From contig JBDTUE010000013.1 in the NCBI GenBank assembly GCA_040007895.1, positions 1 through 40,647 on the forward strand: a stretch of DNA of 40,647 nt, written 5' to 3'. The notes under the pieces are model-generated. The model searched no databases and was not told the DNA's origin. It saw nothing but the letters and a program-made list of their open reading frames with translations. Shown in pieces: positions 33,872-40,647 of this stretch. Both the position numbers and the translations under genes were made by a program. Origin of the DNA: JADJLQ01 sp040007895. Lineage in GTDB: Bacteria; Bacteroidota; Bacteroidia; Chitinophagales; Saprospiraceae. Each line of letters begins with the position of its first letter. Position 1 is the stretch's first letter.

Positions 33872-36800
33872 ATGAAGTTATTTTTATCCCTTTTGGGGTT
33901 TGTATTCTTTCTTGCTTCCTGCAAAAAGCAGCAGACGGTATTTTCATCTATAGCTCCAAATGATTCCGGCATTACGTTTATCAATGATGTCAGGGAATAC
34001 GATACGTTTAATATCCTTAATACTGAATTCATTTACAATGGAGCCGGAGTAGCAGTTGGAGACTTGAATGGAGATACACTCGAAGACTTATATTTTGCAG
34101 GTAACCAGGTTGACAATAAGTGTTATTTAAATGAAGGCAACTTTAAATTCCGGGATATTACGTCAGCAGCCCATGTACAAAAGTATCCCGGGCAATGGTC
34201 ATCCGGAGTCAATATCCTTGACATCAATGGTGATGGCAAAAAGGATATTTATGTCTGTAATACGTTGATAAGAAATGCAGATAAACGTAAAAACCTGTTG
34301 TTCATAAATCAGGGGAATGTTGATGGAGTTCCTCAATTTAAAGAACTAGCCGCAGAATATGGCATGGCAGATACTTCTTATGCATCGCATGCGCAGTTTT
34401 TCGATTATGACCGTGACGGTGATTTGGATTTGTTCATTGGGACCAATTATATCGACAGGCCTGTTCCCGGACAGTTTATAAAAGGCTCCAATGATAAATG
34501 TGACCTGAATTGTGACAAATTATATCGCAATGATTGGGATTCGGTGAGCATGCATCCGGTATATTCAGATATCTCGTCTGCAGCGGGTATGGCCTATAAT
34601 GGATATTCACATAGCACTTTGATCTATGATTTTAATGAAGATGGCTGGCAGGATATCTATGTAGCGAATGATTACCTCAGCGATGATCTGATGTACATCA
34701 ATAATCACGACGGGACATTCACAAACAAAATCGGTGAAATCTTTCGTCATCAATCCTCTTCTGCCATGGGGAGTGATCTTGGTGATATTAATAATGATGG
34801 AAGAATGGATGTTATGACAGCGGAGATGTTACCTTTTACAAATCTCAGGAAAAAAACGCTCCAGGGCCCTACGAGCTACGCCTCCTATTTGTATATTAAG
34901 GAATACGGATATCAATATCAATATTCACGAAATACCCTGCAATTGAATGAAGGCATTCAATCTTCAACGCGACTTCCTATTTACAGTGATATTAGTTTTT
35001 TGAGTGGTGTTTATGAAACAGAGTGGTCCTGGGCACCTTTATTTATGGATTTTGACATGGATGGTTTTGAAGACATCTATATGACGAATGGATTTCCCAA
35101 AGATGTTACCGACAGGGATTTTGGTGAATACCGCACCGAGGTTAACAATCTCATCAGCGACATGGATTTACAACAACTGATTCCTGTAGTCAAAGTATCT
35201 AATTTTATGTTTCAGAATAAAAAAGATCTGACATTTAATGATGTCTCCAAAGACTGGGGCTTATATGTAAAATCTTTTTCTAATGGTGCTGCATACGCAG
35301 ATCTGGACAATGACGGCGATCAGGACCTGATCGTACAAAATATAGATGATGCACCTTTTTTATTTAAGAACAATACGCTTACTAACCATAAGCCCAATGC
35401 AAGGCATTATTTGAATGTTCAACTCGAAGGATCTCCATTTAATAAAGATGCTATTGGTGCAAAAATTAAATTATTTACATCGGGGTCCGCCATTCAAACA
35501 AGGTCTGTTTTAGCAGGCAGAGGATATCTTTCTCAATCCACCAATATTGTACATTTTGGATTAGATACCTTGAAACAAGTGGATTCGATCCAGGTTTTTT
35601 GGCCTGAAGGAACCAATCAGACTTTTGGTCCTTTTATTGCTGATCAACGTATTACTCTTGAGAAAACACCTTCTAATAAATGGTCTGTTCAACAAATAAA
35701 TAATCTAGCAGACCAGGTATTCCAGTCGATAAGCCCGGCTTCTCTTCACCTCGACTATAAACACTTCGAAAAAGACTTTATTGATTTTAATATCCAAAAA
35801 ACCATTCCTCATAAAATGTCACAGTATGGTGTACCCATGGCTGTTGGCGATATCAATGGTGATGGTATGGACGACCTTATTCTTGGCGGAAGTGCCCGTC
35901 AGGATGAAGTGATTTTTACTCAGAATACCAAAGGATTATTTGATAAACAAACAGTTCGTTTAAAAGACACGAATGAAATAGATGCTGAAGATGCAGCCAT
36001 AGCTTTATTTGATGCGGACAATGATCAGGATCTTGATCTGGTGTTAGCCAGTGGCTCCTACGAAAATTTGATGTCTGGTAAATATGCTTATGATGTCCGG
36101 TTTTTTATAAATGATGGAAAGGGACGATTTACAAGAGATACCCTTGCTATCAATCATTCGATTAAGACCAATGCTTCCGTGTTGAGGGTTGCAGATATAG
36201 ATCTCGATGGTGATATGGATATTTTCATTGGCGGACATGTAGTGCCCGGATATTATCCAAGACATGATAAATCCTATATTTTAATTAATCAATTAGCGCA
36301 GGGCAAAGTTGTTTTCGAAGATAAAACGTCAACGTGGGCTCCACAGCTTGATACGATTGGGATCATTAATGATGCTATTTGGTCTGATTACAATAATGAT
36401 GGTAAGCCTGACTTAGTGTTGGCTGTTGAGTGGGGACCATTGACTATATTAAGCAACGACGGAAATATATTATCCAGGATACATTCGGATATTCTTGAAA
36501 AAAATAAAGGTTGGTGGACCAGTATTACATCAGGTGATTTTGATAATGACGGAGACATAGATTATGTGGCCGGCAATTTTGGTCAGAATGTATATTTTAA
36601 ATGCGGTTCGGAAGAACCCATTACCATTTATGCCAAGGACTTTGATCAGAATGGAAGCCTGGATCCGTTTATTTCGTGTTACTGGCGAGATACATTGGGA
36701 AATAAAAAAGAATACTTTTTCAATGGCCGTGATGAAATGATCAAACAATTGATCATGATCCGCCGTAAATTCCAAAAATATACAGCATTTGGTTTAGCTA

Positions 36801-37432
36801 CTGTACAGGACGTCTTTACGAAAGAAGAGTTGAAAGATGCTATGATTTTAAAGGCAAGTAATCTCAATTCTTCAATTTTCTACAATCTTGGAAATGATGA
36901 GTTTTCAATAGCTGCACTTCCATCCGCTGCCCAGGCAGCTCCTTTATACGGTATGAGTAGTCTCGATCTGAATCAGGATGCCTATCTGGATCTTTTAGTA
37001 ACGGGAAATGATTATGGACTTGAATTGACGCAGGGTAGAGCAGATGCCATGCAGGGCCTGGTGCTGATTAATGATAAGAAAGGTGGTTTTATACCAATAA
37101 GTTCAAGTGAGAGCGGGTTTTTCGTTGGTGGCGACGCCAAGAGTATGGTCAATTTGCAACGCAATTCGGGGCAGCAGCTTATAATAAATATGATCAATCT
37201 TGATTCGCTCAATGTCCATACGTATAAAACATCTGGTAAGTTGGTTAAGCCTGAAAAAAATGAAAATAGGGCCACTATTTCATTTAAAAACGGAACCAGC
37301 AGGAAAGTGGAATTTTATCCCGGCAATTCATATAAAAGCCAGGCTAATGCAGAAATACTACTTCAACAAGAGATGGATCATATTCAAATCGAAAATGGAT
37401 TGACCAAATCAGTCCGAACCATTAAGAATTGA
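33872..37432 (+). CDS. CRTAC1-type FG-GAP/ASPIC lipoprotein
   Basis: A 1186-residue lipoprotein; the lipobox is FLASC with Cys17, so it is probably anchored to the outer membrane. Two groups of FG-GAP/VCBS calcium loops flank an ASPIC/UnbV domain. Loops in the first half include DLNGDTLEDL, DINGDGKKDIYV, DYDRDGDLDLFIG, DFNEDGWQDIYV, DINNDGRMDVM, DFDMDGFEDIYM and DLDNDGDQDLIV. The ASPIC/UnbV segment (about 510-600) contains GAKIKLFTSG, AGRGYLSQS and IQVFWPEG. The second half has DINGDGMDDLILGG, DADNDQDLDLV, DIDLDGDMDIFIGG, DYNNDGKPDLVLAV, DFDNDGDIDYVAGN, DFDQNGSLDPFI and DLNQDAYLDLLVTG. Two beta-propellers are likely. Relatives are often near SusCD transporters, absent here. The ligand is unknown. 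Confidence 0.9.
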   Translation: MKLFLSLLGFVFFLASCKKQQTVFSSIAPNDSGITFINDVREYDTFNILNTEFIYNGAGVAVGDLNGDTLEDLYFAGNQVDNKCYLNEGNFKFRDITSAAHVQKYPGQWSSGVNILDINGDGKKDIYVCNTLIRNADKRKNLLFINQGNVDGVPQFKELAAEYGMADTSYASHAQFFDYDRDGDLDLFIGTNYIDRPVPGQFIKGSNDKCDLNCDKLYRNDWDSVSMHPVYSDISSAAGMAYNGYSHSTLIYDFNEDGWQDIYVANDYLSDDLMYINNHDGTFTNKIGEIFRHQSSSAMGSDLGDINNDGRMDVMTAEMLPFTNLRKKTLQGPTSYASYLYIKEYGYQYQYSRNTLQLNEGIQSSTRLPIYSDISFLSGVYETEWSWAPLFMDFDMDGFEDIYMTNGFPKDVTDRDFGEYRTEVNNLISDMDLQQLIPVVKVSNFMFQNKKDLTFNDVSKDWGLYVKSFSNGAAYADLDNDGDQDLIVQNIDDAPFLFKNNTLTNHKPNARHYLNVQLEGSPFNKDAIGAKIKLFTSGSAIQTRSVLAGRGYLSQSTNIVHFGLDTLKQVDSIQVFWPEGTNQTFGPFIADQRITLEKTPSNKWSVQQINNLADQVFQSISPASLHLDYKHFEKDFIDFNIQKTIPHKMSQYGVPMAVGDINGDGMDDLILGGSARQDEVIFTQNTKGLFDKQTVRLKDTNEIDAEDAAIALFDADNDQDLDLVLASGSYENLMSGKYAYDVRFFINDGKGRFTRDTLAINHSIKTNASVLRVADIDLDGDMDIFIGGHVVPGYYPRHDKSYILINQLAQGKVVFEDKTSTWAPQLDTIGIINDAIWSDYNNDGKPDLVLAVEWGPLTILSNDGNILSRIHSDILEKNKGWWTSITSGDFDNDGDIDYVAGNFGQNVYFKCGSEEPITIYAKDFDQNGSLDPFISCYWRDTLGNKKEYFFNGRDEMIKQLIMIRRKFQKYTAFGLATVQDVFTKEELKDAMILKASNLNSSIFYNLGNDEFSIAALPSAAQAAPLYGMSSLDLNQDAYLDLLVTGNDYGLELTQGRADAMQGLVLINDKKGGFIPISSSESGFFVGGDAKSMVNLQRNSGQQLIINMINLDSLNVHTYKTSGKLVKPEKNENRATISFKNGTSRKVEFYPGNSYKSQANAEILLQQEMDHIQIENGLTKSVRTIKN

Positions 37433-37433
37433 G

Positions 37434-37441
37434 TATTTTTG
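37434..37441 (+). promoter_or_regulatory. TAnnTTTG -7 box before pyrR
   Basis: TATTTTTG matches the consensus exactly, starting just after the stop of the FG-GAP gene and ending 9 bases before pyrR ATG 37451. It could give pyrRB its own transcript despite the 18-bp gap. Confidence 0.4.
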
Positions 37442-37450
37442 AGCCGTAAC

Positions 37451-37999
37451 ATGGATCGAGGCCGGATCATACTAAAACATCCCAGGTTTAACCTCACTTT
37501 GCAACGGTTAGCTCACCATTTGATAGAGACTTATGGTAATTTTAAAGACACTTGTTTAATTGGTATCCAGCCAAGAGGGGTGGAATTATCTGATCGCATT
37601 TATACATTAATTACAGAGTTACAGCCTAACCATCAGGCTTTGTATGGTAAACTCGATATCACTTTCTACCGAGACGATTTCAGAATCAGGAAAGCCCTTA
37701 AAGCCAATGATACAGAAATGGATTTTGTAGTAGACGATAAGAAGGTAGTGTTGATTGATGATGTATTATATACGGGCAGAACCATACAGGCGGCTCTAAC
37801 TGCATTAAGTCATTTTGGTCGTCCTGGTAATGTGGAGTTATTAGTTTTAATTGATCGACGATATAACCGCGAATTGCCTATCAAAGCGGACTATATCGGG
37901 TATACGATAGATGCCGTGGATGAAGCACATGTCATAGTTGACTGGGATCAGGATCCATTAAAGAATGAAGTGCGATTGTATAAAAAAAAACTGAGTTGA
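37451..37999 (+). CDS. pyrR: PyrR: pyrimidine operon regulator / uracil phosphoribosyltransferase
   Basis: Type I phosphoribosyltransferase-fold protein that in other bacteria binds pyr mRNA in response to UMP and also has uracil phosphoribosyltransferase activity. ATG 37451 gives 182 residues; an upstream TTG at 37439 overlaps the -7 box. Motifs are RLAHHLIETYGNFKDTCLIG, GVELSDRI, LDITFYRDDF and the PRPP loop VVLIDDVLYTGRTIQAALTA near residues 98-117. pyrB follows after 4 bp, the classic pyrRB order. I saw no anti-terminator and terminator pair upstream of pyrR, so RNA-binding control is not evident here. The function is clear; the regulatory mode is inferred. Confidence 0.94.
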   Translation: MDRGRIILKHPRFNLTLQRLAHHLIETYGNFKDTCLIGIQPRGVELSDRIYTLITELQPNHQALYGKLDITFYRDDFRIRKALKANDTEMDFVVDDKKVVLIDDVLYTGRTIQAALTALSHFGRPGNVELLVLIDRRYNRELPIKADYIGYTIDAVDEAHVIVDWDQDPLKNEVRLYKKKLS

Positions 38000-38003
38000 T
38001 GGT

Positions 38004-38936
38004 ATGAGTGAAAAAGCGCAGTTGAGTACCCGCCATTTATTAGGTATTAAGTACATCACACCGGCTGATATTAATCTCATATTTGATACTGCGGACGAAT
38101 TTAAAGAAGTGATCAACAGACCTATTAAACGGGTTCCTACCTTGAGGGATGTAACTGTTGCAAATATTTTTTTTGAAAACTCTACCCGTACAAGGATCTC
38201 TTTTGAACTGGCAGAAAAAAGATTATCAGCGGACGTAGTTAATTTTTCGGCATCATCTTCATCTGTTAGCAAAGGAGAAACTTTATTGGATACAGTCAAT
38301 AATATCCTATCTATGAAAGTAGACATGGTGGTTATCCGACATCCTGCGGCCGGTGTTCCGGTTTATCTCTCAAAAAGAGTGAATGCGAATATTATCAATG
38401 CGGGAGATGGAACCCATGAACACCCCACACAAGGTCTGTTAGATGCATATTCTCTCAAAGAAAAACTCGGTAATCTAAAAGGAAAAAAAGTATTGATCGT
38501 AGGTGATATACTTCATTCGCGGGTGGCACTAAGCAATATATTTTGTTTGAATAAATTAGGTGCAAAAGTGAGAGTATGCGGACCACCTACGTTGATTCCA
38601 AAATATATTGGTTCATTGGGAGTGGAAGTCAGTTATAAAATTGAAGAAAGCTTACGATGGTGTGATGCTGCCAATGTGTTGAGAATCCAGCTTGAAAGAC
38701 AAGAGATACCTTATCTTCCGTCACTGCGTGAATATGCACAATATTATGGAATTAATGCATCCATGCTGGACAATATCGATAAGCCCATCATCATTATGCA
38801 TCCGGGGCCTATTAATCGAGGTGTCGAACTTTCATCGGATGCAGCAGATTCGAAACAATCCATTATACTGCAACAAGTAGAAAACGGTGTAGCTATTCGA
38901 ATGGCAGTATTGTATTTATTAGCTAATAAAAATTAA
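38004..38936 (+). CDS. pyrB: Aspartate carbamoyltransferase catalytic subunit
   Basis: Joins carbamoyl phosphate and aspartate, the committed step of pyrimidine synthesis. The 310 residues show the carbamoyl-phosphate motif FENSTRTRISFELAEKRL near 54-71, then SSSVSKGETLLDT, RHPAAGVP, DGTHEHPTQGLLDAYSL near 135-151, and the aspartate-site HPGPINRGVEL near 271-281. It starts 4 bp after pyrR. No pyrI regulatory subunit is nearby, so it may act as a simple trimer like the Bacillus enzyme. Confidence 0.97.
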   Translation: MSEKAQLSTRHLLGIKYITPADINLIFDTADEFKEVINRPIKRVPTLRDVTVANIFFENSTRTRISFELAEKRLSADVVNFSASSSSVSKGETLLDTVNNILSMKVDMVVIRHPAAGVPVYLSKRVNANIINAGDGTHEHPTQGLLDAYSLKEKLGNLKGKKVLIVGDILHSRVALSNIFCLNKLGAKVRVCGPPTLIPKYIGSLGVEVSYKIEESLRWCDAANVLRIQLERQEIPYLPSLREYAQYYGINASMLDNIDKPIIIMHPGPINRGVELSSDAADSKQSIILQQVENGVAIRMAVLYLLANKN

Positions 38937-38948
38937 AAAAATCCAAAC

Positions 38949-39791
38949 ATGGACGTGCAAGATTTTCAAACAGAAGTAGTAGATAAAAGTTTTGAAGTAC
39001 CCGTAGTCGTTGATTTTTGGGCTCCATGGTGTGGGCCATGTAAAGCCTTAGGACCTATTATCGAAGGGTTAGCTGCTGAAGCAAATGGCAAGTGGGTACT
39101 TGCCAAGCTGAATACTGATGAACATCAGGATATTGCCGAAGCACTTCAGATCATGAGTATTCCCGCAGTAAAAATGATATTTGAAGGTAAAATAATAGGA
39201 GAATTTGTCGGTGCTATTCCCAAGCCTCAGATAGTCCAGTGGTTGATGAAACACCTTCCGGATATGGAATCACAGGATGAAGAGGACATCGATCCAGCAG
39301 AAGCTGTAGAGGTTGAAAAATTGCCGGAACCGGATGAAGTATTACTTCAGATAAGCCAGGTACCGGATCCCGAGTTTATCATGTATCTGGAAGATTATCT
39401 CGCACAACATCCTGATTCAGAAAAAGCAAAAGTATATAAAGCAAGTCATGTAGTGTTTTCTGATCCGGGCGAAGCGGAAGCATTGACCCAAACGATTAAG
39501 GAAGGCAACCCACTGTTTGACACGGTGCAGGATGTAAGGACTATGGCTACTTTTTTCATCACTGAATTTGATGACTCTAAAGCAGGTAAATTATTGACTG
39601 GCGCCAGGGAAGATATCGATCACAGCCGGCCGGATAAAGCCATGGAAAAAATCATCGAATCCATGCATGTTGACAAAAGTTATCATGAAGAAATAGGTCG
39701 TAAGACCGGTATTGCATTATTTCATATTTATGGAAAAAATCATTCGGTCACTAAAAGTCAACGGAAATATTTTGATATGGCAGTGTACTAG
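38949..39791 (+). CDS. CnoX-like thioredoxin with C-terminal TPR domain
   Basis: A 280-residue cytoplasmic thioredoxin-fold protein of the YbbN/CnoX family. The N-terminal thioredoxin domain (about 1-105) keeps the redox motif FWAPWCGPCKAL with Cys28 and Cys31, and cis-Pro in MSIPAVKM. An acidic linker (ESQDEEDIDPAEAVEVEKLP) leads to a helical C-terminal half. It ends GIALFHIYGKNHSVTKSQRK, close to the YbbN C-terminal repeat. CnoX proteins hold unfolded substrates and protect them from oxidation, handing them to GroEL or DnaK, both encoded in this window though not adjacent. It follows pyrB by 12 bp and may be cotranscribed. No signal peptide is present. Confidence 0.85.
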   Translation: MDVQDFQTEVVDKSFEVPVVVDFWAPWCGPCKALGPIIEGLAAEANGKWVLAKLNTDEHQDIAEALQIMSIPAVKMIFEGKIIGEFVGAIPKPQIVQWLMKHLPDMESQDEEDIDPAEAVEVEKLPEPDEVLLQISQVPDPEFIMYLEDYLAQHPDSEKAKVYKASHVVFSDPGEAEALTQTIKEGNPLFDTVQDVRTMATFFITEFDDSKAGKLLTGAREDIDHSRPDKAMEKIIESMHVDKSYHEEIGRKTGIALFHIYGKNHSVTKSQRKYFDMAVY

Positions 39792-40081
39792 GGATTGAAA
39801 CAACCATTGCCTCTGAATGATGTAATGAATATCCGTAGTTTACCCATTTATTGACTCTTAGTACTAAGTTCAATTCCTATTCTAAATTTATATTTTAAGT
39901 CAAGGGAATAACTATTGTTGTTTTCGGGATTCATTTCCTATCTTTCGAACAAATAGATTTTAACATTTCAATGATTGTTGCCTTTTCAAAAGGAAGGATT
40001 GTAAGTTTTTGTTTTTTCCGGGAGATTTATACATTCCGGCTCTATTTACTACACTCACTTTTTACTTAATCAATTGAATCA
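39792..40081. other. Intergenic gap without a recognised gene
   Basis: 290 bp separate the thioredoxin gene and the partial secreted-protein gene. I see two short perfect palindromes: CTTAGTACTAAG at 39857-39868 and CCTTTT-C-AAAAGG at 39981-39993. There is no T-run terminator, tRNA or credible reading frame. Confidence 0.5.
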
Positions 40082-40647
40082 ATGACTCTGAAAAATTCAT
40101 TACTTATAGCGGTAACTACAATAGTGGCTTCATTGATTTTCTTTCCGGTTAATAAGAAGTCATTTCACCAGGATGGAACTATTATACCATCCAATACATC
40201 ACCGCACATGACTCTTTGGAGAGTAGATTCTATGCATCTGCTCGATGAATCCAAAGGAACAGCGACATTATGGCCATGTGGCGATGAGTATTATTTTACA
40301 TATCATCCAAATGTGATTGAGGATGTCATTGTAGTAATTCTAAATGACGGAGATGCTGATTTGAATTTATCCCTTCCTTTGAATTTCGATTCCGGAAGTT
40401 CAGGGCTTGTAAATATTATTGAACAACCTAATTCTTCAATCCTGGTTCCTGGGGCTGAGACTCATTTTATTATTCGTTATTCAGCAGGTACTAGTTACGT
40501 TCATGTTGAGACTTCCCTTTCAGTGATCTCGAATGATCCGATTCAATCCGCTTGCAAAATTGCTTTCGAAGTGGGATGTAGTGGCCTTGATTGTGATAAT
40601 GATGGAGACGGATTTACTGAAAATCAGGGAGATTGTGATGATGCTGA
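40082..40647 (+). CDS. Secreted protein with choice-of-anchor-like and MopE-like repeats (partial)
   Basis: An open frame from ATG 40082 runs off the window edge after 188 codons. The N-terminus MTLKNSLLIAVTTIVASLIF looks like a signal sequence. Residues about 60-165 resemble an ASPM-SPD2-Hydin/choice-of-anchor D domain, with VILNDGDADLNLSLPLNF, then VPGAETHFIIRYSAG and VISNDPIQSACKIAFEVGC. The last residues DCDNDGDGFTENQGDCDDA match the MopE-like putative metal-binding repeat (DxDGDGF then GDCDD). Such proteins are usually long and end in a T9SS tail, but the C-terminus is outside the window. It is probably exported; the exact role is unknown. Confidence 0.75.
   Translation, partial: MTLKNSLLIAVTTIVASLIFFPVNKKSFHQDGTIIPSNTSPHMTLWRVDSMHLLDESKGTATLWPCGDEYYFTYHPNVIEDVIVVILNDGDADLNLSLPLNFDSGSSGLVNIIEQPNSSILVPGAETHFIIRYSAGTSYVHVETSLSVISNDPIQSACKIAFEVGCSGLDCDNDGDGFTENQGDCDDA

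Noticed and set aside
37433..37450. PyrR-binding attenuator upstream of pyrR.
   Set aside because: The gap is only 18 bp, too short for an anti-terminator and terminator pair.
39857..39868. Perfect palindrome CTTAGTACTAAG after the thioredoxin gene.
   Set aside because: Too short to form a terminator, has no T-run, and such palindromes are expected by chance in AT-rich DNA.

Overview
This window is chromosomal DNA from a member of the Bacteroidota, most likely of the Saprospiraceae type. The evidence is AT-rich DNA by eye, repeated TAnnTTTG promoter -7 boxes just upstream of genes, and almost no Shine-Dalgarno sequences. Family content agrees: a type IX secretion (T9SS) C-terminal tail, a CRTAC1-type FG-GAP lipoprotein, OstA-like and BatE-like envelope proteins, a DUF4293 protein, and the gene order miaB / sigma-54-type regulator / lptE / TPR-like / secG / groES / groEL known from this phylum. 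No insertion sequence, prophage, CRISPR array, rRNA or tRNA was recognised. This is mainly a core-genome region, and nothing looks like a complete new defence or mobile system.

Layout. 1-4.7 kb: galM (minus), a secreted amidohydrolase and dnaK with a strong terminator (plus). 4.8-7.7 kb: a small SET-domain protein (plus), then a fatty acid desaturase and an aspartate aminotransferase-type enzyme (minus). 7.7-11.8 kb: an acyl-CoA carboxylase carboxyltransferase subunit, an Mpl-type Mur ligase and a secreted SMP-30/gluconolactonase-like protein (plus). 11.8-14.9 kb: a minus-strand operon of an M24B Xaa-Pro aminopeptidase, a GNAT-fold/aminoacyl-transferase-like protein and an EamA exporter. 15.0-17.5 kb: an MscS channel (plus), a probable unannotated small RNA (minus, about 15860-15960) and a tandem ABC ATPase (minus). 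17.7-24.5 kb: a small Cys-rich lipoprotein (plus), then the minus-strand cluster groEL, groES, secG, TPR-like protein, lptE, sigma-54-type activator and miaB. 24.8-28.1 kb: aroE and proline dehydrogenase overlapping by ATGA (plus), then an unknown 472-residue protein (minus). 28.3-33.8 kb: a secreted Ig-like/dockerin-like/T9SS protein (plus), a DUF4293 membrane protein (minus), then OstA-like and BatE-like proteins (plus). 33.9-39.8 kb: a 1186-residue FG-GAP/ASPIC lipoprotein, pyrR, pyrB and a CnoX-like thioredoxin. 40.1 kb to the end: the first part of a secreted protein with a choice-of-anchor-like domain and a MopE-like metal-binding repeat, cut by the window edge.

How the genes work together. 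Protein folding recurs (DnaK, GroES/GroEL, CnoX-like thioredoxin), as does envelope biogenesis (SecG, LptE, OstA-like, BatE-like, Mpl, desaturase). Pyrimidine synthesis (pyrRB), shikimate synthesis (aroE) and amino-acid catabolism (proDH, Xaa-Pro peptidase, aminotransferase, acyl-CoA carboxylase) make up most of the rest. The best leads outside standard annotation are the candidate small RNA between mscS and the ABC gene, which has its own promoter-like elements and terminator, and the tandem ABC ATPase whose first half has lost its catalytic Glu and switch His. A series of -7 boxes very close to start codons also suggests short-leader or leaderless transcripts.

All calls come from reading the sequence and from family knowledge; no database search was run. 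Start codons were moved to an internal ATG where the longest open frame began with a rare codon and homologs or signal peptides favoured the shorter form.
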